From Streptomyces gardneri (lineage in GTDB: Bacteria > Actinomycetota > Actinomycetes > Streptomycetales > Streptomycetaceae): 64,000 nucleotides of DNA. Below the pieces are notes generated by a model. The model was given only the letters and a program-made list of their open reading frames with translations. It was not told the DNA's origin and made no database searches. Made by a program: the position numbers and the translations under genes. The DNA is taken from assembly GCF_006539185.1 (NCBI RefSeq), contig NZ_BJMN01000014.1, positions 148,655-212,654 of the forward strand, read 5' to 3'. This document shows, piece by piece, positions 51,241 to 59,100 of this stretch; the first letter of the stretch is position 1; each line of letters starts with the position of its first letter.

Positions 51241-52167
51241 GTGCTGGGTCCCGTGATCCTTGCTGCGTCGCGCAGCGACAAGATGCGCCGTCTCGTGTCG
51301 GCCGCCCCCGGGACCAAGCAGGTCGTCGCCCGCTTCATCGCCGGTGAGACGGTCGGCGACGTCGTCCCGATCGTCCAGGAGCTGACCGACCGCGGCCTGG
51401 AGGTCACCCTCGACGTCGTCGGTGAGGACATCACCACCGTCGAGCAGTCGTACGCCGCCCGGGACGCCTACCTGGAGCTCATCGGCCGCCTCAAGGAGCT
51501 GGGCCTCGGTGCCCGCGCCGAGATGTCCGTCAAGCTGTCGATGTTCGGCCAGTCGCTGGAGAACGGCCACGAGCTCGCTCTCGCGAACGTCCGCCCGGTC
51601 GTCGAGGCCGCCGCCGAGATCGGCACCACGGTCACCCTGGACGCCGAGGACCACACCACCCTCGACTCGATGTTCGCCATCCACGAGGAGCTGCGGAAGG
51701 ACTTCCCGCAGACCGGCTGCGTCATCCAGGCGTACCTCTTCCGCACCGAGGACGACGCCCGCCGCCTCGCCGAGAACGGCTCCCGCGTCCGGATCGTGAA
51801 GGGCGCCTACAAGGAGCCCGCCTCCGTCGCCATCCAGGACAAGCCCGAGATCGACAAGGCGTACGTCCGGATCATGAAGATCCTGATGGACGGCGAGGGC
51901 TACCCGATGATCGGCTCCCACGACCCGCGCCTGATCTCCATCGGCCAGGAGCTGGCCCGCCGCGCCGGGCGCAAGCTGGACGAGTACGAGTTCCAGATGC
52001 TGTACGGCATCCGCAGCGAGGAGCAGAACCGCCTCGCCGCCGAGGGCCACCGCATGCGCGTCTACACCGCCTACGGCACCGACTGGTACGGCTACTTCAT
52101 GCGCCGTCTCGCGGAGAAGCCGGCCAACCTGCTGTTCTTCGTCCGCTCCATCCTCACCAAGGGCTGA
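51241..52167 (+). CDS. Proline dehydrogenase (monofunctional)
   Basis: FAD enzyme oxidising proline to pyrroline-5-carboxylate, 308 aa. The TIM barrel shows EMSVKLSMFG, VTLDAEDHTTLDSMF, GCVIQAYLFRTEDDA, RIVKGAYKEP, MIGSHDPRLI and EFQMLYGIRSEEQ, all signature segments of PutA-type barrels. It lacks the P5C dehydrogenase half, which is the next gene. GTG 51241 has GGAGG six bases upstream. It is divergent from the PucR regulator and is followed after 33 bases by the second enzyme of the pathway, so both are likely induced by proline. Confidence 0.93.
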   Translation: MLGPVILAASRSDKMRRLVSAAPGTKQVVARFIAGETVGDVVPIVQELTDRGLEVTLDVVGEDITTVEQSYAARDAYLELIGRLKELGLGARAEMSVKLSMFGQSLENGHELALANVRPVVEAAAEIGTTVTLDAEDHTTLDSMFAIHEELRKDFPQTGCVIQAYLFRTEDDARRLAENGSRVRIVKGAYKEPASVAIQDKPEIDKAYVRIMKILMDGEGYPMIGSHDPRLISIGQELARRAGRKLDEYEFQMLYGIRSEEQNRLAAEGHRMRVYTAYGTDWYGYFMRRLAEKPANLLFFVRSILTKG

Positions 52168-52200
52168 GCCCCCCACCTCTCACAAGGAGTACTGCGACTC

Positions 52201-53832
52201 ATGGACGCTGTCACCCAGGTCCCCGCTCCGGTCAACGAGCCGGTGCACAGCTACGCCCCCGGTTCCCCGGAGCGCCTCCGTCTCGAGGTCAAGCTCAAGG
52301 AGCTGGCCGAGAACCCGCGCGAGCTGCCGATGACCATCGGCGGCGTGAAGCGCCTCGGCGGCGGCGAGGAGTTCAAGGTCGTCCAGCCGCACAACCACAA
52401 GGCCGTCATCGGTACCTTCCGCGGCGCCACCACGCAGGACGCCCAGGACGCCGTCGACGCCGCCCTCGCCGCGGCTCCGGCCTGGCGCGCGATGGCCTTC
52501 GACGACCGCGCCGCGATCATCCTGCGCGCCGCCGAGCTGCTCGCCGGCCCGTGGCGCGAGACGCTGGCCGCGTCCACGATGCTCGGCCAGTCGAAGACCG
52601 CCCAGCAGGCCGAGATCGACACCCCGTGCGAGCTCGTCGACTTCTGGCGCTTCAACGTGGCGTACGCCCGCCAGATCCTGGCCGAGCAGCCGCCGGCCAA
52701 CTCCCCGGGTGTGTGGAACCGTCTGGACCACCGCCCGCTGGAGGGCTTCGTCTACGCGATCACGCCGTTCAACTTCACGGCCATCGCGGGCAACCTGCCC
52801 ACCGCCCCCGCCCTCATGGGCAACGTGGTGGTCTGGAAGCCGTCCCCGACGCAGACGCACTCCGCCGTGCTCCTCATGGAGCTCCTGGAGGAGGCCGGCC
52901 TGCCGAAGGGCGTCATCAACCTGGTGACCGGCGACGGCATCGCCGTCTCCGAGGTGGCCCTGAACCACCCCGACCTGGCCGGTATCCACTTCACCGGTTC
53001 GACCAAGACCTTCCAGCACCTGTGGAAGACGGTCGGTACGAACATCGAGAAGTACCGCTCGTACCCGCGGATCGTCGGCGAGACCGGTGGCAAGGACTTC
53101 GTCGTCGCGCACCCGAGCGCCGACCGCGCCATCCTGAAGACCGCGCTGACCCGTGGCTCCTTCGAGTTCCAGGGCCAGAAGTGCTCCGCGTCCTCGCGTG
53201 CGTACGTCCCGGCCTCCATCTGGAACGACGGCTTCAAGGAGGAGTTCGCGGCCGAGGTCGACGGCATCACCATGGGTGACGTCACCGACCTGTCGAACTT
53301 CATCGGCGCCGTCATCGACGAGCGCTCGTTCGCCAAGAACAAGGCCGCGATCGACCGTGCCGCGGCCGACCCGACCTGCACGATCGTCGCCGGTGGCACC
53401 TACGACGACTCGGTGGGCTACTTCGTCCGCCCGACCGTCATCGCGTGCACCGACCCGGAGAACGAGGTCTTCAAGGCCGAGTACTTCGGCCCGATCCTCG
53501 CGATCCACGTGTACGAGGACGACCAGTACGACGCGATGCTGACCCAGATGGAGTCGGTCTCGGACTACGCCCTCACCGGCTCGGTCATCTCCGGCGACCG
53601 CGCGGCCGCCGCGTACACGATGGAGAAGCTCCGCTTCGCCGCGGGCAACTTCTACATCAACGACAAGTCGACCGGCGCCGTCGTCGGCCAGCAGCCCTTC
53701 GGCGGCGGCCGCGCCTCGGGTACGAACGACAAGGCCGGCGCTCCGCAGAACCTGATGCGCTGGACGCTGACCCGCGCCATCAAGGAGACGCTGGTTCCGC
53801 CGACCGAGTACGGCTACCCGCACATGGGCTGA
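52201..53832 (+). CDS. L-glutamate gamma-semialdehyde (P5C) dehydrogenase
   Basis: Converts pyrroline-5-carboxylate/glutamate semialdehyde to glutamate with NAD, 543 aa. An aldehyde dehydrogenase fold: YAITPFNFTAIAGNLPTAPALMGN, HFTGSTKTF, Glu in VGETGGKDF and the nucleophile Cys in FEFQGQKCSASSRAY. The long N-terminal extension with SPERLRLEVKLKEL and the 543-aa length are as in the RocA/PruA type. AAGGAG is 11 bases before the ATG. Together with the preceding gene it completes proline to glutamate. A long hairpin terminator separates it from the convergent hydrolase gene. Confidence 0.94.
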   Translation: MDAVTQVPAPVNEPVHSYAPGSPERLRLEVKLKELAENPRELPMTIGGVKRLGGGEEFKVVQPHNHKAVIGTFRGATTQDAQDAVDAALAAAPAWRAMAFDDRAAIILRAAELLAGPWRETLAASTMLGQSKTAQQAEIDTPCELVDFWRFNVAYARQILAEQPPANSPGVWNRLDHRPLEGFVYAITPFNFTAIAGNLPTAPALMGNVVVWKPSPTQTHSAVLLMELLEEAGLPKGVINLVTGDGIAVSEVALNHPDLAGIHFTGSTKTFQHLWKTVGTNIEKYRSYPRIVGETGGKDFVVAHPSADRAILKTALTRGSFEFQGQKCSASSRAYVPASIWNDGFKEEFAAEVDGITMGDVTDLSNFIGAVIDERSFAKNKAAIDRAAADPTCTIVAGGTYDDSVGYFVRPTVIACTDPENEVFKAEYFGPILAIHVYEDDQYDAMLTQMESVSDYALTGSVISGDRAAAAYTMEKLRFAAGNFYINDKSTGAVVGQQPFGGGRASGTNDKAGAPQNLMRWTLTRAIKETLVPPTEYGYPHMG

Positions 53833-53862
53833 CGCCCGCCCGCCTCGTAGAGGCCCCCTGAC

Positions 53863-53904
53863 ACCGCCCCCCTCCTCGGTCCCCCAACTGAGGACGGGGG
53901 CGGT
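53863..53904. terminator. Bidirectional terminator after the P5C dehydrogenase gene
   Basis: ACCGCCCCC (53863-53871) pairs perfectly with GGGGGCGGT (53896-53904), with a further CTCC/GAGG-type pairing inside. It lies between two convergent genes and could end both transcripts. Confidence 0.75.
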
Positions 53905-53906
53905 TC

Positions 53907-54788
53907 TCATTCCCCGGCGCGGCGCTTCAGGAAGTCGCCGATGAGCTCCGCGATCGCCGGCGCGTGGGTCTCCAGGGCGAAGTGGCCCGTGGGGAGGAGG
54001 TGGATCTCCGCGTCCGGGAGGTCGCGGCGGAAGGCTTCGGCGCCCGCCGGGACGAAGACCTGGTCGCCCTCGCCCCAGACGGCGAGGAGGGGGACCCGGG
54101 AGGTGCGGAAGTACTCCTGGAAGGCGGGGTAGAGGGCGAAGTTGGAGCCGTAGTCGGCGATCAGGCCGAGCTGGATCTCGTCCTGGCCGTCGCGGGCCAT
54201 GAGGGTGGCGTCGTGGTGCCAGGCGTCGGGGCTGAGCAGGTCGCGGTACTCGGCGGGGACGCCGGTCTCGTACTGCCACCTGATGCCGTCGAGGGAGCGG
54301 ATGCCGCGGACCGGCTCCTCGGTCTCGGGGGTGCGGTTCTCGATGAGAGCGAGGACCGGGGCCCAGGCCTCGGCGCCGAGGCCCTCCTCGTAGGCGTTGC
54401 CGTTCTGGCTGATGATCGCGGTGACGCGCTCGGGGTGGGCGAGGGCGAGGCGCAGGCCGATGGGGGAGCCGTAGTCCTGGATGTAGAGGGCGTACCGGTC
54501 GAGGCCCAGGGTCTGGGTGAACTCGTCGGTGAGCGCCGCCAGCTCGTCGAAGGTGTAGTCGAAGTCGGCGGCGGAGGGGGCCGCGCTGCGGCCGAAGCCC
54601 AGGTGGTCGGGGGCGATCAGTCGGTAGTCGTCGGCGAGCAGCGGGATCAGGTCGCGGAACATGTGCGAGCTGGTGGGGAAGCCGTGCAGCAGGAGCAGGA
54701 CGGGGGCGTCGGCCGGGCCGGCCTCGCGGTAGGCGATCTCGTGGCCGCGGACGGTGGCGGTGCGGTGGTGGATCGGCAGCACGGTCAT
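53907..54788 (-). CDS. Alpha/beta-hydrolase with an Asp nucleophile (haloalkane dehalogenase/epoxide hydrolase type)
   Basis: 293-aa hydrolase. HGFPTSSHMFRDL carries the oxyanion loop, APDHLGFGRSAAP follows, and the nucleophile elbow reads YIQDYGSPIG with Asp in place of Ser, as in haloalkane dehalogenases and epoxide hydrolases. The acid is probably the Asp in VWGEGDQVF and the base the His in PTGHFALE. The substrate is unknown. The ATG at 54788 has AGAGGG upstream, which overlaps the left arm of an 11-bp inverted repeat shared with the divergent acetyltransferase gene. It starts the second accessory block. Confidence 0.85.
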   Translation of the reverse strand: MTVLPIHHRTATVRGHEIAYREAGPADAPVLLLLHGFPTSSHMFRDLIPLLADDYRLIAPDHLGFGRSAAPSAADFDYTFDELAALTDEFTQTLGLDRYALYIQDYGSPIGLRLALAHPERVTAIISQNGNAYEEGLGAEAWAPVLALIENRTPETEEPVRGIRSLDGIRWQYETGVPAEYRDLLSPDAWHHDATLMARDGQDEIQLGLIADYGSNFALYPAFQEYFRTSRVPLLAVWGEGDQVFVPAGAEAFRRDLPDAEIHLLPTGHFALETHAPAIAELIGDFLKRRAGE

Positions 54789-54792
54789 CCCT

Positions 54793-54875
54793 CTAACCCC
54801 TTATGTGTGCGTGACTGGTTATGGCTTGACTCAATCAGGCTCGGGCTAACCTGTCAATGGCTCTTAAGGGGTTAG
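54793..54875. promoter_or_regulatory. Divergent promoter region with a paired 11-bp inverted repeat
   Basis: CTAACCCCTTA (54793-54803) is repeated exactly inverted as TAAGGGGTTAG (54865-54875), one copy near each divergent gene. Between them lie TTGACT (54826-54831) on the plus strand and TTGACA (54853-54858) on the minus strand as -35 candidates. A single regulator could control both genes. Confidence 0.6.
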
Positions 54876-54899
54876 GTGAGGTTGTGGGAGGGTGAGCCC

Positions 54900-55436
54900 A
54901 TGACCTTGAGGATCGCGCCCACCCATGAGCTCGGGGCCGGTCGGCTCCGGTCCGTACGCGAGATGCTGGACTCCGCCTTCGACGGCGACTTCGGCGAGGA
55001 CGACTGGGACCACACGCTCGGCGGCGTCCATGCCTGGATCGAGGACGGGCGGGGCATCGCCGCCCACGGCGCCGTCGTCCTGAGGCGGGTGCTCCACCAG
55101 GGGCGTTCGTACCGCGTCGGATACGTCGAGGGGGTCGCCGTCCGTAGCGACCTCCGGCGGCGGGGGCTCGGCGGGGTGGTGATGGAGGGTCTTGAGCGGG
55201 TCGTCGACGGCGCGTACGCCTTCGGGGCGCTCAGCGCCTCGGGCGAGGGGGCCGCGCTCTACCGGGCGCGTGGCTGGCGGGTCTGGGAGGGGCGCATCGA
55301 GGTCCTCGCTCCCGAGGGGATCGTCCGGCTCGCGGAGGAGGAGGGCTCCGTCTTCCTGCGTCCGGCGGCCGGGCGGGCCCTGCCGGACGTCGCCGCCCCG
55401 CTCGTCTTCGACTGGCGCGACGGCGACGTGATGTGA
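54900..55436 (+). CDS. Aminoglycoside 2'-N-acetyltransferase-like protein (AAC(2') family)
   Basis: 178-aa GNAT enzyme closely resembling mycobacterial AAC(2') proteins along its whole length: FDGDFGEDDWDHTLGGVHAW, VGYVEGVAVRSDLRRRGLG, GAYAFGALSASGEGAALYRA, RGWRVWEGRIEVLAPEG, EEGSVFLRP and the terminal FDWRDGDVM all have near-identical counterparts I recall from AAC(2')-Ic. It would acetylate the 2'-amino group of aminoglycosides, though chromosomal members may have other natural substrates. The ATG at 54900 has GGAGG eight bases upstream; a GTG at 54876 is an unlikely alternative. It is divergent from the Asp-type hydrolase with which it shares an inverted repeat. Confidence 0.85.
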   Translation: MTLRIAPTHELGAGRLRSVREMLDSAFDGDFGEDDWDHTLGGVHAWIEDGRGIAAHGAVVLRRVLHQGRSYRVGYVEGVAVRSDLRRRGLGGVVMEGLERVVDGAYAFGALSASGEGAALYRARGWRVWEGRIEVLAPEGIVRLAEEEGSVFLRPAAGRALPDVAAPLVFDWRDGDVM

Positions 55437-55448
55437 GGTGAGGGAGGG

Positions 55449-56195
55449 TCAGGGCCTGGGGTGGCGCTGCTCCTCGCGGCCCTTGGCCGTCTCCAGGTGG
55501 GACGTGTACAGGGACGAGAACATGGAGACGAGGGCGATCGTGATCGCGAGCCCGCCCGTGCCGAGCGCCCCGATGAAGCACGCCGCCGCCGCGGCGCTGA
55601 CCACCACGAGCCACACCGCGAGCGCCAGCTTGCCGCGGCGGCTCAGGAACAGCGTCCGGAGCGGGGTGGCCGGCGGGGTCTTCAGGGCGCCCTCCGGGCC
55701 CGCCGTCGCCGCGCGCGGCCGCTTGAAGTAGCCGTACACCAGCCATTCGCCGCACAGCTCCCAGCCCTCGGGCTCCAGCCCGGCCAGGACCTTCGTGCGG
55801 CGCCGTCCGGTGATGACCTCGCGGCGGTACTCCCACCGCAGCGCCGCGGTCGTGGAGCGGCGGCAGACGAACCGGCCGAGCGAGTCCAGGGACTCCACCT
55901 CCCAGCCCTCGTCGCCGTGGACGGCGAGCATGCGGACGTCGTTGAAGATGTCGGCCGTCCAGGTCCAGTTCTCCGCCTGCTCGTCCGGCTCGGCGGGCCG
56001 CGGGGCGAGCCCGCCGAGCTGTGCGGCGAAGCCGGCGGCCGGGCCGAACTCCTCCTCCGGGTGTGCCCCGGTCTCGGCGAGGTGTCCGCGGAGGTCCTCG
56101 ACCGTGGCGGTGATCTGGTCCTCCGGCACGCCCGCGGTGTGCAGGGCGGCGGCCAGCTCGGTGAAGTACCGCTCGGAGTCCGTGGTCGTGCTCAT
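55449..56195 (-). CDS. PadR-partner membrane protein (HAAS-like N-terminus)
   Basis: 248-aa protein coupled to a PadR regulator. The first 75 residues (RYFTELAAALHTAGVPEDQI, VEDLRGHLAETGAHPEEEFG) look like the HAAS-type helical domain that often accompanies PadR genes. A central soluble part with WEVESLDSLGRFVCRRS and GWELCGEWLVYGYF follows, and two membrane segments lie near the C-terminus (LALAVWLVVVSAAAAACF and LGTGGLAITIALVSMFSSLY). Its ATG overlaps the PadR stop (ATGA). The likely role is signal transfer or a membrane target of the regulator; no specific function is known. Confidence 0.65.
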   Translation of the reverse strand: MSTTTDSERYFTELAAALHTAGVPEDQITATVEDLRGHLAETGAHPEEEFGPAAGFAAQLGGLAPRPAEPDEQAENWTWTADIFNDVRMLAVHGDEGWEVESLDSLGRFVCRRSTTAALRWEYRREVITGRRRTKVLAGLEPEGWELCGEWLVYGYFKRPRAATAGPEGALKTPPATPLRTLFLSRRGKLALAVWLVVVSAAAAACFIGALGTGGLAITIALVSMFSSLYTSHLETAKGREEQRHPRP

Positions 56196-56533
56196 GTCGT
56201 TCTTCCCCCTGGGTGCAGCGTGGTCTCGACGGCGCGGTGGAAGCGCAGCCAGTCGCGGCTCTCGGTGGCGAGGTGCTCGCGCCCCCGCTCGGTGAGCCGG
56301 TAGTAGCGGCGGCCCGGCCCGCGCTCGGCGGCGCGGAACTCGGCCTCCACCAGACCGGCGTCCTCCAGGCGGTTCAGCACGGGATAGAGCGTCCCGCCCT
56401 TGATCTCGCCGAGTCCCGCCTCGGCGAGCGCCTTGGCGATCTCGTACCCGTAGCTCTCGCCGTCGGTCAGGCGGGAGAGGACGAGCAGGTCGAGGACTCC
56501 CTTGAGCCAGCTGGATCTGCGGTCTGCGGCCAT
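56192..56533 (-). CDS. PadR-family transcriptional regulator
   Basis: 113-aa winged-helix repressor of the short PadR-s1 type. It shows KGVLDLLVLSRLTDGESYGYEIAKAL, LGEIKGGTLYPVLNRLEDAGLV and RRYYRLTERGREHL, the full PadR core, with a short C-terminal helix. The minus-strand promoter is clear: TTGCAT (56563-56568), a 17-base spacer, TCCAAT (56540-56545), and the ATG seven bases further, so the message is leaderless. A direct repeat overlaps the -35 box and may be the autoregulatory operator. The membrane partner gene overlaps the stop. Confidence 0.88.
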   Translation of the reverse strand: MAADRRSSWLKGVLDLLVLSRLTDGESYGYEIAKALAEAGLGEIKGGTLYPVLNRLEDAGLVEAEFRAAERGPGRRYYRLTERGREHLATESRDWLRFHRAVETTLHPGGRTT

Positions 56534-56539
56534 GGATGT

Positions 56540-56578
56540 ATTGGAGCACCAGCTAGGTAGGAATGCAAACTAGATAGG
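56540..56578 (-). promoter_or_regulatory. padR promoter with an overlapping direct repeat
   Basis: -35 TTGCAT (56563-56568), spacer 17, -10 TCCAAT (56540-56545) on the minus strand. On the plus strand CTAGGTAGG (56553-56561) and CTAGATAGG (56570-56578) form a direct repeat with 17-base spacing that flanks the -35 box, a likely repressor site. Confidence 0.6.
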
Positions 56579-56588
56579 GGTGCCGGTC

Positions 56589-57593
56589 TCATGCGGCGAC
56601 CAGCATCTTTCCGAGGTTCTCGCCGCGCAGCATCCCCAGGAAGGCCTCGACGATGTGCCCGAAGCCCTCCACCACCGTCACGTCCAGGGGCAGCGCCCCG
56701 CTGCGCAGGTGGGGGACGGCGAGCTCGTACAGCTCCTCCAGGGCGTCCATGTGGTCGCGGACGAGGAAGCCTTCGAGCCGGATGCTCTTGCCGACCACGT
56801 CGAAGAGGTTGCGCGGGGCCGGCGGGGGAGCGGACAGCGAGTGGTACTGGCCCACCGCGCCGACCCAGGCGATCCGGCCGAACGGGCGCAGCGCGGCGAT
56901 CGAGGCCTCCAGGTGCTCGCCGCCCACCCCGTCCAGAACCGCGTCGAGCCCCGCCGGGGCCGCCTTCGCGAGGAGCTCGCCGACCGGTCCGTCGTGGTAG
57001 TCGAAGGCCGCGTCAAAACCCACCTCCTCCGTCAGGTACGCCACCTTCCGCGCCGAACCCGCGCTGCCCACGAGCCGCCCCGCGCCCAGCAGTCGGGCGA
57101 GCCGGCCCGCCGCCGTGCCCACCCCGCCCGCCGCCGCGGAGACGAAGAGGTCCTCGCCCGGCTGGAGCCGCGCGATCCGGGTCAGGCCCACATAGGCCGA
57201 CAGGCCGGTACCGCCGAGCAGGCTCAGATGGGCGGCGAGCGGTACGCCGGGGCCGAGGTCCGGGACCGGGCGCGTCTCGTCCTTCGTGACCAGGGCGTGG
57301 GTGCGCCAGCCCTTGCGGTGCAGGACGAGGTCGCCGGGGCGCAGGGCCGGGTCGCGGGAGTCGAGCACCCGGCCCAGCGTGCGGCCCTCCATGGGGGAGT
57401 TCAGGGTCCAGATCTCGTCCGAGTCCATCGCCTCGCGGTGGTACGGGTCGACGGACCACAGGACGTTCTCGACGAGGGCGGTGCCCGGCTCCGGCGCCGG
57501 GACGGGGGACTCGACGAAGGCGAAGTGGGCGGGGGCGGGGAAGCCGGTGGGGCGGGCGGTCTGCTGGACGGTGATCATGGTGTCGTTCGTCAT
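56589..57593 (-). CDS. NADP-dependent oxidoreductase (MDR family, leukotriene B4 dehydrogenase/ prostaglandin reductase type)
   Basis: 334-aa zinc-independent medium-chain dehydrogenase. The N-terminal GroES-like part has ALVENVLWSVDPYHREAM and GDLVLHRKGWRTHAL; the Rossmann part has SLLGGTGLSAYVGLTRIARL and VSAAAGGVGTAAGRLARLLGA. DYHDGPVGELL and LDGVGGEHLEASIAALRPFGRI are typical of enone/alkenal reductases. It probably reduces an activated double bond with NADPH. TACGGT (minus strand, 57601-57606) is seven bases before ATG 57593, so it may be leaderless. It is divergent from a LysR gene that probably controls it. Confidence 0.86.
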   Translation of the reverse strand: MTNDTMITVQQTARPTGFPAPAHFAFVESPVPAPEPGTALVENVLWSVDPYHREAMDSDEIWTLNSPMEGRTLGRVLDSRDPALRPGDLVLHRKGWRTHALVTKDETRPVPDLGPGVPLAAHLSLLGGTGLSAYVGLTRIARLQPGEDLFVSAAAGGVGTAAGRLARLLGAGRLVGSAGSARKVAYLTEEVGFDAAFDYHDGPVGELLAKAAPAGLDAVLDGVGGEHLEASIAALRPFGRIAWVGAVGQYHSLSAPPPAPRNLFDVVGKSIRLEGFLVRDHMDALEELYELAVPHLRSGALPLDVTVVEGFGHIVEAFLGMLRGENLGKMLVAA

Positions 57594-57641
57594 GGGCCAG
57601 ACCGTAGGAGGGAATCCGCGGCCCGGGCAGGGGGTTGCGTC

Positions 57642-57658
57642 GATGGAAGCGGCCCATC
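57642..57658. promoter_or_regulatory. GATGG/CCATC dyad in the LysR divergent region
   Basis: GATGG-AAGCGGC-CCATC lies in the 101-base region between the divergent oxidoreductase and LysR genes, about 49 bases from the former's start. Its size and place fit a LysR binding site, though no perfect T-N11-A box is evident. Confidence 0.4.
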
Positions 57659-57694
57659 CATGAATGCCGCTCATACGACGAGGTGGGAACCGTG

Positions 57695-58579
57695 ATGACC
57701 GAGGACCTGGCCCCGCGCGAGCTGCGCGTCCTGGTGGCCGTCGGCCGCGAGCGCGGCTTCTCCGCCGCGGCCGTCGCCCTCGGCATGACCCAGTCGGCCG
57801 TCTCGCACTCGGTGCGGGGCAGCGAACGCAAGCTGGGGGCCGTCCTCTTCGAGCGGGGGCGGAACGGCGCCACGGCGACGGCGGCGGGCGAGCGGGCCCT
57901 CGCGCACGCCCGGCGGGTGCTCCGGCTCCTGGACGTGATGGCGGCCGAGGTGCGCGGCGCGCGGAGCGGCGCCGAACCCGACATCCTCGCCGGGCCGCTG
58001 CGCATCGCGGCCTTCCGCAGCGCGGCGCTCCATCTGCTGCCGCGCGTCCTCGGGCGGCTGACGGCGCGACACCCGGAGCTCGTGCCCGAGGTGCGGATCG
58101 TCCGGGAGGTCGGGCGCGGCACGGCCGGTGAAGTCCTCGACGGGCGGGCGGACCTGGGGATCGCAACCATCGGGACCAGCTCGCCCGTGCCGCCGGAGCT
58201 TGTCGGGGGCGTCCTCCTTGAGGAGGGGTACGCGCTGGTGCACCCGGCAGGGCATCCGGCGCCGCGCACGCTGCCGCTGGTCGACTGGACCGAGAACTGC
58301 ACCTCGTACACCAGGGAATGGTGGGCCGGGCAGGAGTGGCTGCCGCCCGCGACGGTGGAGGCGGAGGACGACGGAGCGGTGCTCTCGATGGTGAGCACCG
58401 GTTACGGGATGGCCGTGATGCCGGAGCTCTCCCTGGTCGGAGCACCGTCCTCCGTCGAGATCACCGATCTCGGTCCGGAGCGGCCGACGCGCTCGGTGGG
58501 CTACGTCACCACCCCCGAGCTGGCCGCCTCGCTCGCCGTGCGCGCGCTCATCCGGGAGCTGCGGGCCGCCGCGGGGTGA
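57695..58579 (+). CDS. LysR-family transcriptional regulator
   Basis: 294-aa regulator. The winged HTH is at the N-terminus: ELRVLVAVGRERGFSAAAVALGMTQSAVSHSVRGSERKLG, written here in overlapping parts as ELRVLVAVGRERGFSAAAV and MTQSAVSHSVRGSERKLG, then LFERGRNG. The co-inducer domain starts near residue 95 (LRIAAFRSAALHLLPRVLG) with VLSMVSTGYGMAVMP further on. ATG 57695 has a GAGGTGG region upstream; GTG 57692 is possible. It is divergent from the MDR oxidoreductase, its most likely target. The ligand is unknown. Confidence 0.88.
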   Translation: MTEDLAPRELRVLVAVGRERGFSAAAVALGMTQSAVSHSVRGSERKLGAVLFERGRNGATATAAGERALAHARRVLRLLDVMAAEVRGARSGAEPDILAGPLRIAAFRSAALHLLPRVLGRLTARHPELVPEVRIVREVGRGTAGEVLDGRADLGIATIGTSSPVPPELVGGVLLEEGYALVHPAGHPAPRTLPLVDWTENCTSYTREWWAGQEWLPPATVEAEDDGAVLSMVSTGYGMAVMPELSLVGAPSSVEITDLGPERPTRSVGYVTTPELAASLAVRALIRELRAAAG

Positions 58580-58842
58580 CCCTCGGGAGACCTCCGGGGG
58601 ACTCTCGGTCCCGCGCCGTCTCAGATAGTAGGAAGTCCGAGTAACTGTGGAGACAGATGCGGCACTCTGCCCTAGCTTTGTAGAAGCCGAACGTCTCGCT
58701 ACATCAGCGAATGGCGGTCGAGAGCGCGACGCCCCTGTGCAGGCAACCCCTGCGGCGGCGCTCCCCGCCCCTGCCGGCACCTTCGATCACCACTGATCTC
58801 CGCAACTTCGGATCATCACTGATCTCAAGGAGTCGATCCCTC
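58580..58842. other. Spacer with tandem repeats before the 43-aa gene
   Basis: 263 bases without a supported gene. GATCACCACTGATCTC (58785-58800) and GATCATCACTGATCTC (58811-58826) form a direct repeat with a 26-base period (15 of 16 identical), each containing GATC at both ends. TAGCTT (58673-58678) is a -10 candidate. The second copy ends one base before the AAGGAG ribosome site of the small gene, so a bound protein or RNA fold could control its translation. Confidence 0.5.
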
Positions 58843-58974
58843 ATGGCAACTCAGACCGCCCGCCGCGTCCGCCACTCCGCCGCCCGTTCCAGCGACGAGG
58901 CCCGCCAGAACGCCGCCGCAGCCCTCCAGCGCGCCCTCGACCGCCGTGACAACGGCGGCTCCACCGGCCACTGA
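58843..58974 (+). CDS. Small 43-aa basic protein
   Basis: 43-aa protein, Arg/Ala-rich: MATQTARRVRHSAARSSDEA, then a helix QNAAAALQRALDRRD and a Gly/Ser tail. AAGGAG lies ten bases before the ATG. Codon choice matches the host. It sits upstream of leuB with a strong terminator between, so it is its own unit. It is too short to classify; an RNA- or DNA-binding helix is possible from composition only. Confidence 0.65.
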   Translation: MATQTARRVRHSAARSSDEARQNAAAALQRALDRRDNGGSTGH

Positions 58975-58987
58975 TCCGCAGGTCCGA

Positions 58988-59010
58988 GGGGTCCCCCGCA
59001 ACGGGACCCC
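58988..59010 (+). terminator. Terminator after the 43-aa gene
   Basis: GGGGTCCC (58988-58995) pairs exactly with GGGACCCC (59003-59010) across a 7-base loop, 14 bases after the stop. Confidence 0.7.
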
Positions 59011-59044
59011 GCGGGCCTCCGGTCGCCCGTTCGGGCTGTCCGTT

Positions 59045-59061
59045 CGTCCACATGATGGACG
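59045..59061. promoter_or_regulatory. Dyad upstream of leuB
   Basis: CGTCCA-CATGA-TGGACG, a perfect 6-bp inverted repeat with a 5-base centre, 27 bases before the leuB -10 box TAGGGT (59089-59094). That box is six bases before the ATG, so leuB is probably leaderless and the dyad lies where a regulator would act. Confidence 0.45.
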
Positions 59062-59100
59062 TAACGTGTCAGACGATGGGACGAAGAGTAGGGTGCCGAC

